64,000 bases of DNA, from assembly GCF_000711695.1 (NCBI RefSeq), contig NW_013546996.1, positions 1 through 64,000 of the forward strand, in the 5' to 3' direction. The notes under the pieces are model-generated. The model was not told the DNA's origin, made no database searches, and saw nothing but the letters and a program-made list of their open reading frames with translations. Position 1 is the stretch's first letter; every line of letters begins with the position of its first letter. The translations under genes were made by a program, and so were the position numbers. This DNA is from Tilletiaria anomala UBC 951. Its lineage: Eukaryota > Basidiomycota > Exobasidiomycetes > Georgefischeriales > Tilletiariaceae. Of this stretch, positions 11,148 to 26,981 are shown piece after piece.

Positions 11148-13276
11148 GGTGTACATGCAAGGACAGCAGCAGCCGTGTCACTGTAACCTACTGCTGCAAC
11201 AAACACATAGACGAGCTGTGCGAGTGGCAATGCTCTTTGTTCGCTAGTTATTAATCGTGGATTATGATTGGTGAGACTACCTGTCATTATGTATATCACT
11301 CCTTGGAACGCTTCGCGGTCGCCAGTCATCCTATACGGTGATAGCAATTACTATATAGAGCGGTGTGCTACCTTGTATTAATGATAAACTTACGATCGTG
11401 AGACACTAGGCCCTCTATTCACTAGTCTCTACGCGCACGGATGGGGTCTCGCTTGCACTCGCCCTTACGCAAACGCACGAAGCGGAGTCCGAAGTCACGG
11501 AGTCCTGTGGAACTTGGTAGTCAGTATGGTGGTACGTCAGGCGTCAGCGTGCCAGTTGTCCGTATGTCGTCGGTTGTCGAGGGTCAGGGCTTTGGGCGTT
11601 AGGGCGTACATACCCTGCTAGGCCATGCCGTACCCGCACGGTGGTACGGCGGATGTACAACAGGAACATGGGACGCTAATCTATGTATGCAGGCTCTCAC
11701 ATATACACAGGATGGCCTTGCCCCCGAAGACCGCCGATGATGATGAAATGATGCCTTGCTGATTACTCCGTCAATGCCTTGCTGATTACTTCGTCACCAG
11801 GACGTGTTTCCAGAGGAAAGACGGTGACAGACTTCTTGTGATGTGCTGATCGCTGATGTCTGCTGCCTGACGCTGATGCCTGATTCTTGATGGTGGTGAA
11901 TGTCTAATGACTACCAATAATGCGATGTGATGATGCGATCATGATGAGTGCGCTTCGGACGCACTGATCGCTCCTACTAAGCACAACCCTAAAGGCCAAG
12001 TGGCCAAACAGAACCTAAAAAGGTGCTGCAAGCCATACGGCTGCAACTTGCAACCCCTCAACCGCTATTGAGGCGGAAATGGTACATATGCCTAGGTAAG
12101 TACATACATGGTATACAGGCTGCAGTGGACTCTTTGATTATAGCAGACTGCAGCGCACAATAAGGCACTGACGCGCTTGAGCAGTTACTGGAGGATTGCA
12201 GACTAGAGTCTGCAGCGCTACCAGAGCGTACTCCTGGCACTTGCTTACAAGCCACATTGAAACCCCGTGCAGGGGTGGGAAAGAAGGATTTATGAATGTT
12301 GGCACTGTAGGGCCCTCTCACAGGGCACCGCAGACGTCCTAGTTCGTCACTCCCCCCTCGCAAGGCTCCTGGCTCGGGGCGGAGTGATAGGTGTGTGTAT
12401 GATTGATTACATGCCATTCAATTGCCACTGCTGGCCTGCCTGTGCATGGGCACTGGGCAGCTGGCATTACCTTGGCGCTTTGCCATGGCGATCAGGACAT
12501 CAGGCATCAGTGGCCATGCCCAGGCGCAATTTGTAGTACTCTGGGGTTGCCAATGGGCGATGCCGCGACGCCCTTGGTGGCGCGGGCGGCCTCCTCTCTC
12601 GGAGTCTTTCTGTTGGCAACTACCTAGTGCCATGTTACCGGTCCTTGCTGGGGAACCAAAGCACCCATCGCCTTCATCGAGCCCAATATTGTCTAAGGTC
12701 GAAGCAGGGTTTATTAGAGGGAAGACATGATGTCGAGCACTCTCAGCACAGTCAGCCGTTCTTCCCAGCCGCGTTCACGCTCACAGCACGCCAACGATCC
12801 ATGATCCCGCCTGGGCACCAACCTCCATAGTCTTTACGCCCCTCTAAATCCCTATCCATTGACCGCTCGCTGGGGTGAATGTCAGGTAGGTGCTCTCGAT
12901 CGAACCACACAGGCCACAAACGTTTTATGTGATTCCAATATCTAATATCCAAAGCTGGCCTTGACTGTTGTCGTAGCATGCAAAGCCCACAACTCACTGC
13001 CTCCTCTTTCTAGCCGCACGCACTTGAATAGCGATTATCAATAACCGTCGCATCAACCATCAAGCTATCATTGACCACTTCAATGTTGAGGAAGCCGACA
13101 ACCCGCATCGGCTTGACATTGATCGTTGATCGTTCTGCGTCACCACGTTCCTTCAATAACCCACACTCGTCCTTCGACATTTACGGGAGTTGCAGTCCAT
13201 GATGCCCTGCTTTGGCATGCGCTTGAGCTGACTTAGCGGTCATCACAACCCAGCAAAGCCACCTCTCTTACCCGAA
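11148..13276. other. 2.1-kb gene-poor block with short repeats
   Basis: No open frame here resembles a known family, although several frames of 60-120 codons overlap on both strands at 12058-12730. The left half contains a 22-base tandem duplication (see separate entry), a TGATG-rich tract at about 11830-11950 and a 6-bp stem-loop with a CTTCGGA loop at about 11946-11964. The composition suggests decayed repetitive DNA, but I could not recognise an element or terminal repeats. Confidence 0.45.
11751..11795. repeat. Tandem duplication, two 22-base copies
   Basis: ATGCCTTGCTGATTACTCCG followed by TC is repeated 23 bases later with one C-to-T difference (11751-11772 and 11774-11795). Two copies only, so not a CRISPR array. 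Confidence 0.85.
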
Positions 13277-15909
13277 ATGGCCACTCGAGACGCAGTCAGC
13301 ACGGCGGCCGAGATGGTGACCACCGCGCAGCGTTTACAGCGCCTACACGAACAAGGTGGGAAGCCGTCATCTGCTTCCTTCGCTCCTTCGGGCGAGCTGC
13401 TCATTGATGGTCTCGGCATCGATGGACGTGATTGCACTCAAGATGAACCGGGATGGGCCGAACCCGGGTCCATGAGTCTGCTTTGGGGTCAAAAACCTGG
13501 TTCACCGACGAGTAAACCTCGGGGCAAGACCGCTAGTCTGACACTATCTGCGGTTCTTTCGACGCGCGACCAATCCCAGGCGACGCCTTCGTTGGGCCTC
13601 ACAACGTACCCGAAAGTGTCGCCTCCAGCCGCCTCCGCACAGGGATACAAGCCACACATGAGCCTTAGCCAATCACTGACGCTGCAGTTGGGATCCCGAT
13701 GCAACAATTGTCCCATGTCCTCACCGATGATTGATTCCGCAAGTCATCGCAGTCAGCAGAGTGAGCAACTGGAATGCAAGCACTGCTTGAGCTTCTTGAT
13801 AGGGCGCCGCCAGCCGTCTCCGTTCGTGCCTGCCACCATCGTACGCGATCTCAGGGGGGAAATAAGATGGCCCGGCCCTACATCTCCAGATTTGGAGAAG
13901 GCACCACTTGAGCGAGAAGGGAATGCAGAGCATCTGGATGGCATCGTGGAAGAGGGTGTCGAGGACGGTACTAGCATCGGGGGGAAAATAATCACAATCG
14001 TTGACATCATTCAAGGGAGAACATGTCGTCCAATATCACTGAGTGAGTCAGCTGTCGTTCCCACTTGTGCAACGCAAATTGATGAGCGCCTCAGTGGGGC
14101 TTCCTTGCAGTGGATCTACGAGCCTTCCTAGCTTCCCAGCGCTCAGAAGAGAATCGATCCGGTTTCTACCAGCCAGCCAGCGCGCTCACAAAGGAGCAAG
14201 CATGCTTGCCCGACTTCAGCATGCTTGGTGGCACAATGATCTCTTCGCCTCAGCCCTTGGATAAACTAGACCGAGCTCACAACAGCAGGATGTCTGTGCA
14301 TGACAGCGAGAGGACCCCTGTGGGCCTGGTCGCCTCGTCTGCTCCAACCGACACGGCAAGCCGAGAGCAGCTGCATCCTTCTCAGCCGGATGCAGATCGT
14401 TGCTTGCGAGCTGCTCCCGATGTCAGCGCAGACCATGGCGACGAGCTGGACGCAGTCAACTTTTTGGCCAGCTTCTACAGCTGGCAGAAACGGTACTTCA
14501 GCTCGCTCGCCTCTGCCAAGAGCGGGTCTCTCCATCGGAGGGAAGTATGTCCGACGACCACAATCCGTCACGGACCTGAAAGCCCGCACTTTGTACCATT
14601 GCGGAGAGAAATGCTACGCATTCTCGACACATACCTGGGCCCTGCAGAGAGCGAAGCGCCCAAACAGTCGCACCGGAACGAACCCGACAGACATCATGCC
14701 AGTCCTCGCCTCGCATGGATGCTCGATCTTGGGCTGATTCCAGAAAGCACCATTCGTGCTGCCCGCGTCGCCGCTCTCATATCAATGCAACCGGATGCGT
14801 TTGGAGAGACAGTCCAAGCGGTCGTATCGTATCTCAACTGTCATGTCGTTCCTGCGTTCTTCTTCTCAAAGGCCAAGAATCTCAGCAAGCACACAGAGCG
14901 TGGGCGACTAGGCGTCGGCATCACTTGCACCGTAGTTGCCATCCTCTTCTCCGTCCTCTTGGCGCTGAAACCGTCTCCGCTCTACGTCGGTCCTCATAGT
15001 TCTGGCACGGTCTCGCGGTGGTACCGCCTGCTCCTCGCTCCTTTGTGGTGCGCAGGGATAGGTTACTCAATGGCCGCTTGGACTGGAATCTGCGTCTGGC
15101 TCAGCTTGCGAGGCAAGCGTGAGCCTGCAGAGCCAGAGATTATCCATCGTGGAGCCGAGATCCTTTCGGTGCTCGAGTCTGGTGACGAAGATGCGCTCTC
15201 CGAGCGCATCCTTGCCGAGGAGCAGGATCGATCAGCTCGACAACGCTGGATGGCACCAGAATTGGAGTCACTCCTGACGCGTATGCATTTATGGAGAGCG
15301 CGGCCTGCATCGCAGGCACTGTCGTCCACAAGCAGAGCAGATGCTTTTTCTGCTGCTTCTTTACCCACAAGCCAACCCTCGCAGCTGCTGCAATTTGCAG
15401 CCTCAGGGGCCGAATCTCTTGGGTCTACTGCAGCTCGGCAAAAGACCGAAGATCTTTCATCCGCCGCGAGTCCGCCGACGAGCCCCATTATGGCGCCCTC
15501 TCCGCCTGCATTACTTCTTGCAAGTCCTTCGCTCAAGTCGCGGCGCATCCCGGTCTTGCCTTTCGAGGTCGCACTGATCGGCAAGCCAACCTTCTTTGCT
15601 GATCTAGGTGCTGGTGCAGCAACGACCGCATTACCACCATCGCAGCAAGCGCAGACGCATAATACCCCTACTACCTCTGTCATGTCCATGGCTGGAACCA
15701 ACCCTGGCTGGATGCGTGTTGCCGTGGATGTCTCTGCGATGCGCAGTGCCTGGACACGAGTCAAGCAAGCCACCGGTTTCGCCGTCCACACCGAGCCGGT
15801 TCTAGACGAAAATTTGCGACGGGAACAGCAAAAAGCAGCACTCCGCGCGCTCTGTATCTGCTTTCTTCTGACCGTCGTGGTGCTGGTCATGACCGTTGCG
15901 GTGCCTTAG
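13277..15909 (+). CDS. RAX1: RGS-domain multispanning membrane protein, Rax1-like
   Basis: Rax1-type proteins mark polar growth sites and carry an RGS-like domain fused to membrane spans (family knowledge). Exons 13277-14042 and 14111-15909 join in phase to give 854 residues. The N-terminal 255 residues are long and low in complexity, with two CxxC pairs (CNNC and CKHC, about residues 150-180). After the junction SLMDLRAFLASQRSEEN begins an RGS-like segment, continuing with VNFLASFYSWQKRYF, REMLRILDTYL and MQPDAFGETVQAVVSYLN (to about 500). Membrane spans follow at about 520-540 (GITCTVVAILFSVLLAL), 560-585 (LWCAGIGYSMAAWTGICVWL) and the extreme C-terminus (ICFLLTVVVLVMTVAV). Just before the last span, PVLDENLRREQQKAALRA is a family-like motif. 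S. cerevisiae Rax1 is about half this length, so orthology is likely but not certain. Confidence 0.7.
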
Positions 15910-16492
15910 GCATTGCCAATTTGGCAGCTCCTACGTCATACGCACTGTTGTCATTTGTATTCATACCACCAGCACTTGGGTGTGTTGCGTCATGGGATTC
16001 ATGCACCATATGCAATATTTGCTCCTGTATTCACATTCATCACTGCCTCATTTAATTTCGAGAATGCTTTGCATGCAGCTTGTTGGGGTTACGTATGGTG
16101 GATTGCCCCTCTTGTAGCAGTCTAATACTAGCTGGCACGCTTCATCGCCTTATCGCTGTTCTCTGGTAACCCTAAATTGCATCCGTTGTGGGGTGGTCGT
16201 GTCCTTGGCGTCTTGCCGTGCGGGACGCGACGCGTCCCTCTGTCGCGTCTCTTCCCAATACGGAAGTCAATCGACGCGGACACGCGACGCAATCCTTCAG
16301 TGCAAGCATCGCCGTTTACAGTTCCCATCATTTCATACATGGTCTTGGTCCTGAGCTTCACGTAGGTAACTTCTTGGGATCTGTAATCGCCGTACTACCA
16401 CATTCATTGCGGTGCGTATGACTACATTTGTGATACTCCAGACTTGGCCGTTCGCGAGGCAGGTGCCCACTTGAAGACCGCTCAGCGACAAA
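15910..16492. other. Intergenic, RAX1-like 3' side and SMC3 promoter
   Basis: About 580 bases without a supported gene. An MluI-like CG-rich motif (GCGACGCGTCCC, about 16226-16237) sits some 260 bases upstream of the SMC3 start; it contains ACGCGT, the box used for G1/S genes in fungi. Its role here is only a suggestion. Confidence 0.35.
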
Positions 16493-21008
<4,516 letters not shown>

Positions 21009-21925
21009 ACATTGCATTGTTGTTTCGTTATTGTTCATGTTTCTCTTTCGCCCTTTTGTTTGCATTGTAATAACATCCCGTGCCTCGCATCCAGAGTGCT
21101 GTTCCTTCCGATGTTTGCTGAACTTCCGTGCTAGTATGCAGACAGTCCAGGGTACAATAGCTGGCACACAGACGCAGCGCCCAGTGCTTGCGGCTCGTTT
21201 GCTCAGCAAACCCACCGTGCCGTTTGATTGCCTTTGCTCAATGTCGTGTCCGTTCCCTCGTCCCGGCGTGTCCAGCGCAGCGGGCAAGGCTGCAAGCTGT
21301 GTAAACCACTAAACCATCGTGAGTCGTTTCTGACAACACGTCTGCACGTACACATGTAGGTGAAACACGGATGTGTCTCCGATGAGAACTCTCCTCTCTA
21401 GTACTATGTGGCCCACTCTTCGTTTCGCGGCGCGTCGCGTCTCTGACTGCCCATTTGACTGTGCGCATCGAGTTTCGCGTGGGCATTGGATCAGTCCTCC
21501 TTCCCCTCCCGCACTGGCCACCTTCGAAACGAGAGTGACGACGGCGTACGTACGGCCCAGGCTTCTCTCCATCTATCTATGGCTGGAGCTGCTGCTGGAC
21601 AAGGGACAGCTATAGCCACCGACGCATTGATGTCATCTCAGAGTAGTTGGCAGCTGCCAACTACTCTGCACCTTCACCAGCTTAGCCGGAGCAGACGCGC
21701 TTCCCTCTGTGGCTTGTGTCGCATTCATAGGAACGCCGCCTCCAATCGCCTAGCTCTACGCCTTCTAGTTTCGCGCTTTCCGCGCAGATCATGAGCCTCG
21801 ACGCTCCAGTCTCTACCACAGTTGTGTAAGCCGCGATGCAGCCGTAATAAAACGCGATCCCGGCATCCACTCTGCCTTGCGCCCCTGCCATCGCCGGCCG
21901 CTTGGGGTCGCAAGTTCGAAGAATC
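21009..21925. other. Intergenic, SMC3 3' side to next gene
   Basis: About 900 bases. An inverted repeat AGAGTAGTTGGCAGCTGCCAACTACTCT lies at about 21640-21667, a near-perfect palindrome centred on CAGCTG. No coding potential was recognised. Confidence 0.5.
21640..21667. repeat. 28-base perfect palindrome
   Basis: AGAGTAGTTGGCAG and its exact reverse complement CTGCCAACTACTCT abut without a spacer, about 260 bases upstream of the F-box-like gene. It could form a cruciform, or be a binding site for a dimeric regulator, or be part of a small decayed element. Confidence 0.8.
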
Positions 21926-24361
21926 ATGTCCGACGTCTCACCGACCAGGACACGCGATAGCTCGCTCAGCAGCGAGGCTCATTCTCCGGCTCGGTCCATC
22001 AGCACAAGTGATGGCGCATCCAAGACAGCCGCCAGCTCGTCCACCTCCGAAGGAATGACTGCGAATGAGGCAGATCAACACAATGTCCTCAAGACAAGCT
22101 CGCTCTGCAAATCAGCACAAAAAGCACGCGCTACATCACCATCCGTGACCGACGCTCCACGAACACGCCCGAAATTGACCACAGCGCTCATTTCCAAGAT
22201 CCTCAGCTACTATGGGCCACTAGACGAAGTAGCTACCGTACCCAGATCCCTGCACCAGGTGGCGGAACAAAATGAACGATTGTGGGCTCTGAGGACCTTC
22301 TCGATGCTCCGTTTCCGAGCCAATATGCTCGAGCTTGTCAAGATTGACGCAGCTTGGGAAGAGGCAGGTGAGTGCTTGATGAATGCGTCTGGACTTCAGG
22401 CCTTGCATTGCTGATGCTCTCTTCTTATGCCTATGCAATTCTGCAGTGAAAGCGCATCCGGGATGGAATACAGTCTACCAGCAATTCCTCGATGTCTCGG
22501 ACATGCGACGGGCTGTCGAAGTTGCGGAACGAGGTTTCTTTCGAGCTGCAAACAGCTGCATCTCTTCCCAATGTGTCGCCTGTGTCCTCAACTATGGCAT
22601 CCCTGAGTCTGCGGAGGACGAGCTCTTTCCGCTGCGCACGCCTGCACTGTCCGTCATCAAGGTGTGTTCGCATAATTGGGTGCAATTGTAGCGCGCCTCT
22701 GCTTCACAGTTGCTGATTTTGACCGCGTGTCCGTACGATTTGACATGTGATTGCAGCTGTGCGACGATCATACAATACCGGTGCTAGCGGATTCCGAAGA
22801 AGCAGTCTCGTGCTGGTGCGTTTATACTACCGTCTTTGGCTTGTGCCATGCCTGTGGTGTGATCATCTGACCGGCGTGAGGCGATGCTCTTGCTTTGATC
22901 AAACAGCAATGTGTGCCTGGGAGGGCCGATCCTTGGAGAATGGGCAGCATTGGCAGAGAACGAAGATCGCCGTAGCTTTCCTGCCGCTACGAACACATGC
23001 GCCATGTGTCGCTTCGAAGCCCTTCACCTCGTTTTGCCAAACGTGTGAGTCTTCAGCGCAAATGAGAAGTGAAGGATGTCGGGTAATCTACGTGGTGTAT
23101 CGACGTGCTGAGGACTGCCTTCGTCGCTCCGTGTTTCAGCGCAAAGCACTTTCCGCGCCTCTCTGAGAGGAGCCTCAAAAATATGATAAAGGCCAGTCGA
23201 GCGCGAAAAGACTACGTCGAATATGGACAAGGAAGCGCGTGGGAGGTGGCCCATTGGATTGTCGAAGATGTGAGGAGCATTTGCATCACCCCGTCGATCT
23301 GCAGCCGCACATAGCCTGATTTGCATCTTTCCTCGACAGATCTGGCTGGCGATGTCGACCCAGTATGAGCGGTTTCGCCAAGACTATGTCCTCCGGAAGC
23401 GCTATGCTGCACAGCGAGATGCTAACAGGAAGCGCTCCGAGGCCGCAGCTGCGATGGGGTCGGACTCTGAATCCGAAGAAGAACCGTTCGCAGAGGAGGA
23501 TATCGACGTGGAGCGGGAATTGCATTTGCGCGCGCAGGCGCTCGATCAGCGGTGCATGGAACTGTTCTATGCAGGTGCGTCCCTTTATGTCCTGAATGCT
23601 TTCTCAACTTGCAGGGTGTTGAGTACATGTCTCTTAAACGGTGTGATCTTTGCAGGACACTGGATGTCGCCCGTGGAACAGGTAGAGCGCTTCGCATCGG
23701 CTTCAAGTGCGCCCCCAAGCGCATTCGGCATCACCGGGCCTGTATATCAAGAAAGAAGGGAAGGAGGACATGGCTCGAGCGAGGAAGTTAAACTTCCGCC
23801 GTTGCCTCCACCAGGCCGCTTGCTGAACCAGATGGAGCACCGCTGGTGGATTTGGGTGGAAGAAACGCTGAAGAAGTGAGACTCGTTCATGCGAAGGGGG
23901 AAGCTCTATCGTCGCACTCTGTCTGAACTTTTTGCCTCCCCGATTGCAGCGCATACACAAACCTGGCGAACCACATCCAAGCTGTTGGCGCTCCAGAGGA
24001 TCGCTTCCATTGTGGCAACAATTGGCAAGCATCAGATCTCCTTGAGCGGTTGCAAGACCCTGTATGCTGGGTGTATCCCAATGAAAATGACCCGCCAAAG
24101 TCGGTGATCTGGCAACCACGCGTGCCCACCTCCATCCTGCAGCTCGGCAACGGAACGCTGCAGAAGATGGAAAACATCTGGTACCACGTCAGCGCGCCAC
24201 TGCGTGAATGCTACTGCAATATTTGTTCGCGAAGCAAGCGTAAACGCGGGGATGAAGAAGCGGGCAGACAGAGCCCGCAAGGGCCGCGCCCTCAGCAGCA
24301 GCGAGAGCCGCAGCAAGAACAAGAGAAGAGCAAAAGAGCAAATTTGAACGTATCCCCCTAG
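21926..24361 (+). CDS. F-box-like protein of unknown function, 8 exons
   Basis: Exons: 21926-22367, 22447-22661, 22757-22815, 22907-23044, 23140-23269, 23340-23574, 23656-23875, 23950-24361. All phases agree, giving 616 residues; an in-frame ATG at 21902 would add 8. After a disordered Ser/Thr-rich N-terminus, residues about 80-135 (LISKILSYYGPLDEVATVPR, then NERLWALRTFSMLRF) look like an F-box: helix, 'v.r' and 'lW' pattern. A CxxC knuckle (NTCAMCRFEALHLVLPN) follows near the middle, then an acidic stretch (SDSESEEEPFAEEDIDVE), a WWIWVEE segment and a basic, glutamine-rich C-terminus with CYCNICSRSKRKRG. I do not recognise the family. A substrate adaptor of an SCF ubiquitin ligase is the natural guess from the F-box only. 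Eight consistently phased exons argue strongly that it is a real gene. Confidence 0.75.
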
Positions 24362-24488
24362 GCAATCTGTATCATTACACCAGGCAGCGTCGCCCTGTAG
24401 CATAGTCGCATCACACACTTTGCATTATCCCGTCTTCACAGCATCACTCCTGGTTTTCCTTGTGATTGGATTTCAAACGGGAAAGAAC

Positions 24489-25115
24489 CTAGATGGTGAG
24501 GTTATACTCGTACTCGTTCGGGGCGCTTTGCGCGCTCCATAGGAAGACGGTACTGAGCATGATGGCAGCATTTTGCCCGACATTCGCAAGTCCGTAGTAG
24601 TCGTATCCGGCTGGGTAAGCGGGGACAAGGTACTTGATTACGAGCACTGTGAGACTGCCTGCGAGGCCGCCAGCAAGAAGAGCAAACCCGAGGAAGAGAT
24701 ACAGGCGGGCGCGCCAGGCAACGTTGTCGCTGCTCCAGCTTGCTCCGCCTGACATGCTGCCGAAGCTGAAGCCGTCTTCAGTGAGGTGCGACTTGTCGAT
24801 CAGGTTAACGACGATCATGCCGAGAGTGCCGCACAGACCTGGGACCCAGTCGGCAAAGTTGATGGAGACGAACGGCGCGTCGGGCGGTGGCGTGTGGTCA
24901 TCGTCCGGTCCGCCGGGTACAGGGGGCAGCGCACGTTTCCATGTGGCACTGGAGAGGATGCAGGCGTCGATGAAAAGCCACCAGCCGATAGCGAAGAGCG
25001 CGCCGGACAGGTAGATCATCACTGACCGCTTGTGGTTCCGCAGAAAAGGCGGTAGGGAAGGGAGCGGCATAAGGCAGACCCGCCGCGGGTCGTAGCTACG
25101 ACGCGGGACTGACAT
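24489..25115 (-). CDS. VPS68: Four-span membrane protein, Vps68/TMEM50 (UPF0220) family
   Basis: Family members sit in endosomal or ER membranes and work in vacuolar sorting (yeast Vps68) or cornichon-linked export (TMEM50). A single exon of 208 residues. Membrane spans are visible at about 32-52 (MIYLSGALFAIGWWLFIDA), 85-107 (WVPGLCGTLGMIVVNLI), 135-160 (YLFLGFALLAGGLAGSLTVLVI) and 180-197 (NAAIMLSTVFLWSAQS). The phrase GALFAIGWWLFIDA, the loop FADWVPG and the ending NEYEYNL are typical of the family. It ends 127 bases from the convergent F-box-like gene and is divergent from DPH5. Confidence 0.88.
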   Translation of the reverse strand: MSVPRRSYDPRRVCLMPLPSLPPFLRNHKRSVMIYLSGALFAIGWWLFIDACILSSATWKRALPPVPGGPDDDHTPPPDAPFVSINFADWVPGLCGTLGMIVVNLIDKSHLTEDGFSFGSMSGGASWSSDNVAWRARLYLFLGFALLAGGLAGSLTVLVIKYLVPAYPAGYDYYGLANVGQNAAIMLSTVFLWSAQSAPNEYEYNLTI

Positions 25116-25737
25116 GATGACACGGCGCTGTGGGGCGGGTGAGGAAAGGTCACGCCCGGCAGCGGTAGCGAAAGATGATGTACGTCGGCGCAGCGTTAGA
25201 TCAAAGCAACTCTTCCTATCCGTCCCTGTATACTCTCACCTTGCCCCTGGGGATGAGATAGAGGGCCGAGCAGCGTACGCCGACGCTTGGGCAGCGTTGA
25301 ATGTGTAAAAGCCGAGCTGTGCTGCGCGCTCGATTCTCTCCGGGCTTTCCCTTCGAGTCGGCTTCTTCCGCAAGGACACACGTCACCTGGAAGGTAGGTG
25401 TTTGTGTTGCCCCTGTTGGCTGCGCTCAGGAGCACGCCGTCAGAGGTGAGGCTGTGTGGAATGAGGATGGACATGTATCGGGGATGCGAGTCAGGTGACA
25501 AGTGTGATGATGTGATAGCCATCGACAACCCGTCTGCGGCGCAATGCAAATGCGCGCCTACGACGTCCTTCATGGCTGCGCGCTTTCTCTCTCCGAAAGC
25601 CGAAAAATAATGAAGAAAGTGCTCGTCGTCACCTATCTCTGTGGTGCGCCAAGACTGGTCAAGCCAGCAGCAAAGACACGAGGGCGTGTCAGAGTAGCTG
25701 ACCCTGCACATCTCTCGGGTCCAAGGGAAGCGTAAGG
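25116..25737. promoter_or_regulatory. Divergent promoter region, VPS68-like and DPH5
   Basis: About 620 bases between head-to-head start codons. Only short frames without similarity are present; no specific site is named. Confidence 0.4.
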
Positions 25738-26840
25738 ATGGTCCTCTTTGTGATCGGCCTCGGCTTGGCCGACGAGCAAGACATCACGCTCAAGGGTCTG
25801 GAAGCAATCAAGTCTTGCGAACATGTCTACCTCGAAGCCTACACGTCAATCCTCATGGTCCCGGACTACCAGCAACGGCTCGAGAAGCTGTATGGGAAAT
25901 CGGTGACACTGGCCACGCGTGAGACAGTGGAACTGCAGGCGGATGACCTGATCATCCAACAGTCCAAGATAGGCAACGTTGCCTTTCTCGTCGTCGGCGA
26001 TCCTCTCAGCGCAACGACGCACACGGACCTCATCCTGCGTGCGCGCTCGCAAAAGGTAGTCGTCAAGGTCATCCACAATGCCAGCATCATGACGGCAATC
26101 GGAAGCAGCGGGCTACAGGGCTACAACTTTGGACAAACAGTCAGCATCCCATTCTGGACAGATGAGTGGAAGCCCGACAGCTGGCTCGAGCGAATCGGCG
26201 AAAATTTCCGAATAGGCTGTCACACGCTGTGCTTGGGTGACATTAAAGTTCGCGAACAGAGCCAGGAGGACATGGCAAGGTTGGTGGGGCTATGCGCGAG
26301 GTACAACTGCATGTTGTCTGAGAATACTTTCATCTGTTTCCCTTGGACAGAGGTCGCTTGGTATACCAACCACCAAGGTACATGCTAATACCGCAGCTCA
26401 TCACGCAGTTGCTCGAGGCAGACCTTCATCATCAGACAAAATACATGCTGGCCCATTCAACGTTGGCGATTGCACTATGCAGAATGGGAAACTCCTCTTC
26501 TTCGCCATCATCATCACATAGCAAGCAGCAAGACGGGGAGCTGATCGTCAGCGGGACGCTGCACGAGCTGCTCGCCCTCTCGTCCGCGTCGCCCGAGGAG
26601 CTGGTGGCAGAAGAAGCGCAGGACGAGGAGGAGGTGCCGGACGCAGGTGAGGCCGAGCTGGCGCAGCGTCGCGCAGCGCGGGCTGAACAGCGCGCTATGA
26701 AGGCATTCGGTGCACCGCTGCACAGTCTTGTGTTGGTGGGAAAGCGCCTGCATCCGCTGGAACGAGATTATGCGGCTCAGTACATGGTGCCAGGGAGCCA
26801 GTGGATGAAGGTCGCGGAGGATGTGTACGGCTGCCGATAG
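25738..26840 (+). CDS. DPH5: Diphthine methyl ester synthase (Dph5)
   Basis: Uses S-adenosylmethionine to methylate the modified histidine of elongation factor 2 on the way to diphthamide, in the cytosol. Exons 25738-26279 and 26351-26840 (intron 26280-26350, 71 nt) give 343 residues. Family motifs: [44 protein letters not shown] (SAM-binding loop), [46 protein letters not shown], then across the intron [14 protein letters not shown], and the end [14 protein letters not shown]. It is 45-60 residues longer than usual because of a Ser run and an acidic insert ([18 protein letters not shown]) before the last block. Convergent with the next gene, stops 141 bases apart. Confidence 0.95.
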
Positions 26841-26981
26841 TGCAAAGCCGTTGCGCTAATGAGGAGAGATGAAATCTATTAAGACGTTAATCCCTCCGAT
26901 ACATGCGTGTCTTGGGTAGCATCCTATCATGCTGCGAAACCAGCGTGTCGTAAATCATGTTCATGAATGGGACATGAGAGC

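Noticed and set aside
11751-11795. CRISPR-like repeat
   Set aside because: Only two copies spaced by one base, in a eukaryotic genome.
12267-12730. Overlapping open frames on both strands in the gene-poor block
   Set aside because: Composition effect (GGC/GCC-rich) without family similarity, start context or splice support.
15063-15890. 275-codon minus-strand frame opposite the Rax1-like gene
   Set aside because: Antisense of a supported membrane protein; no family-like sequence.
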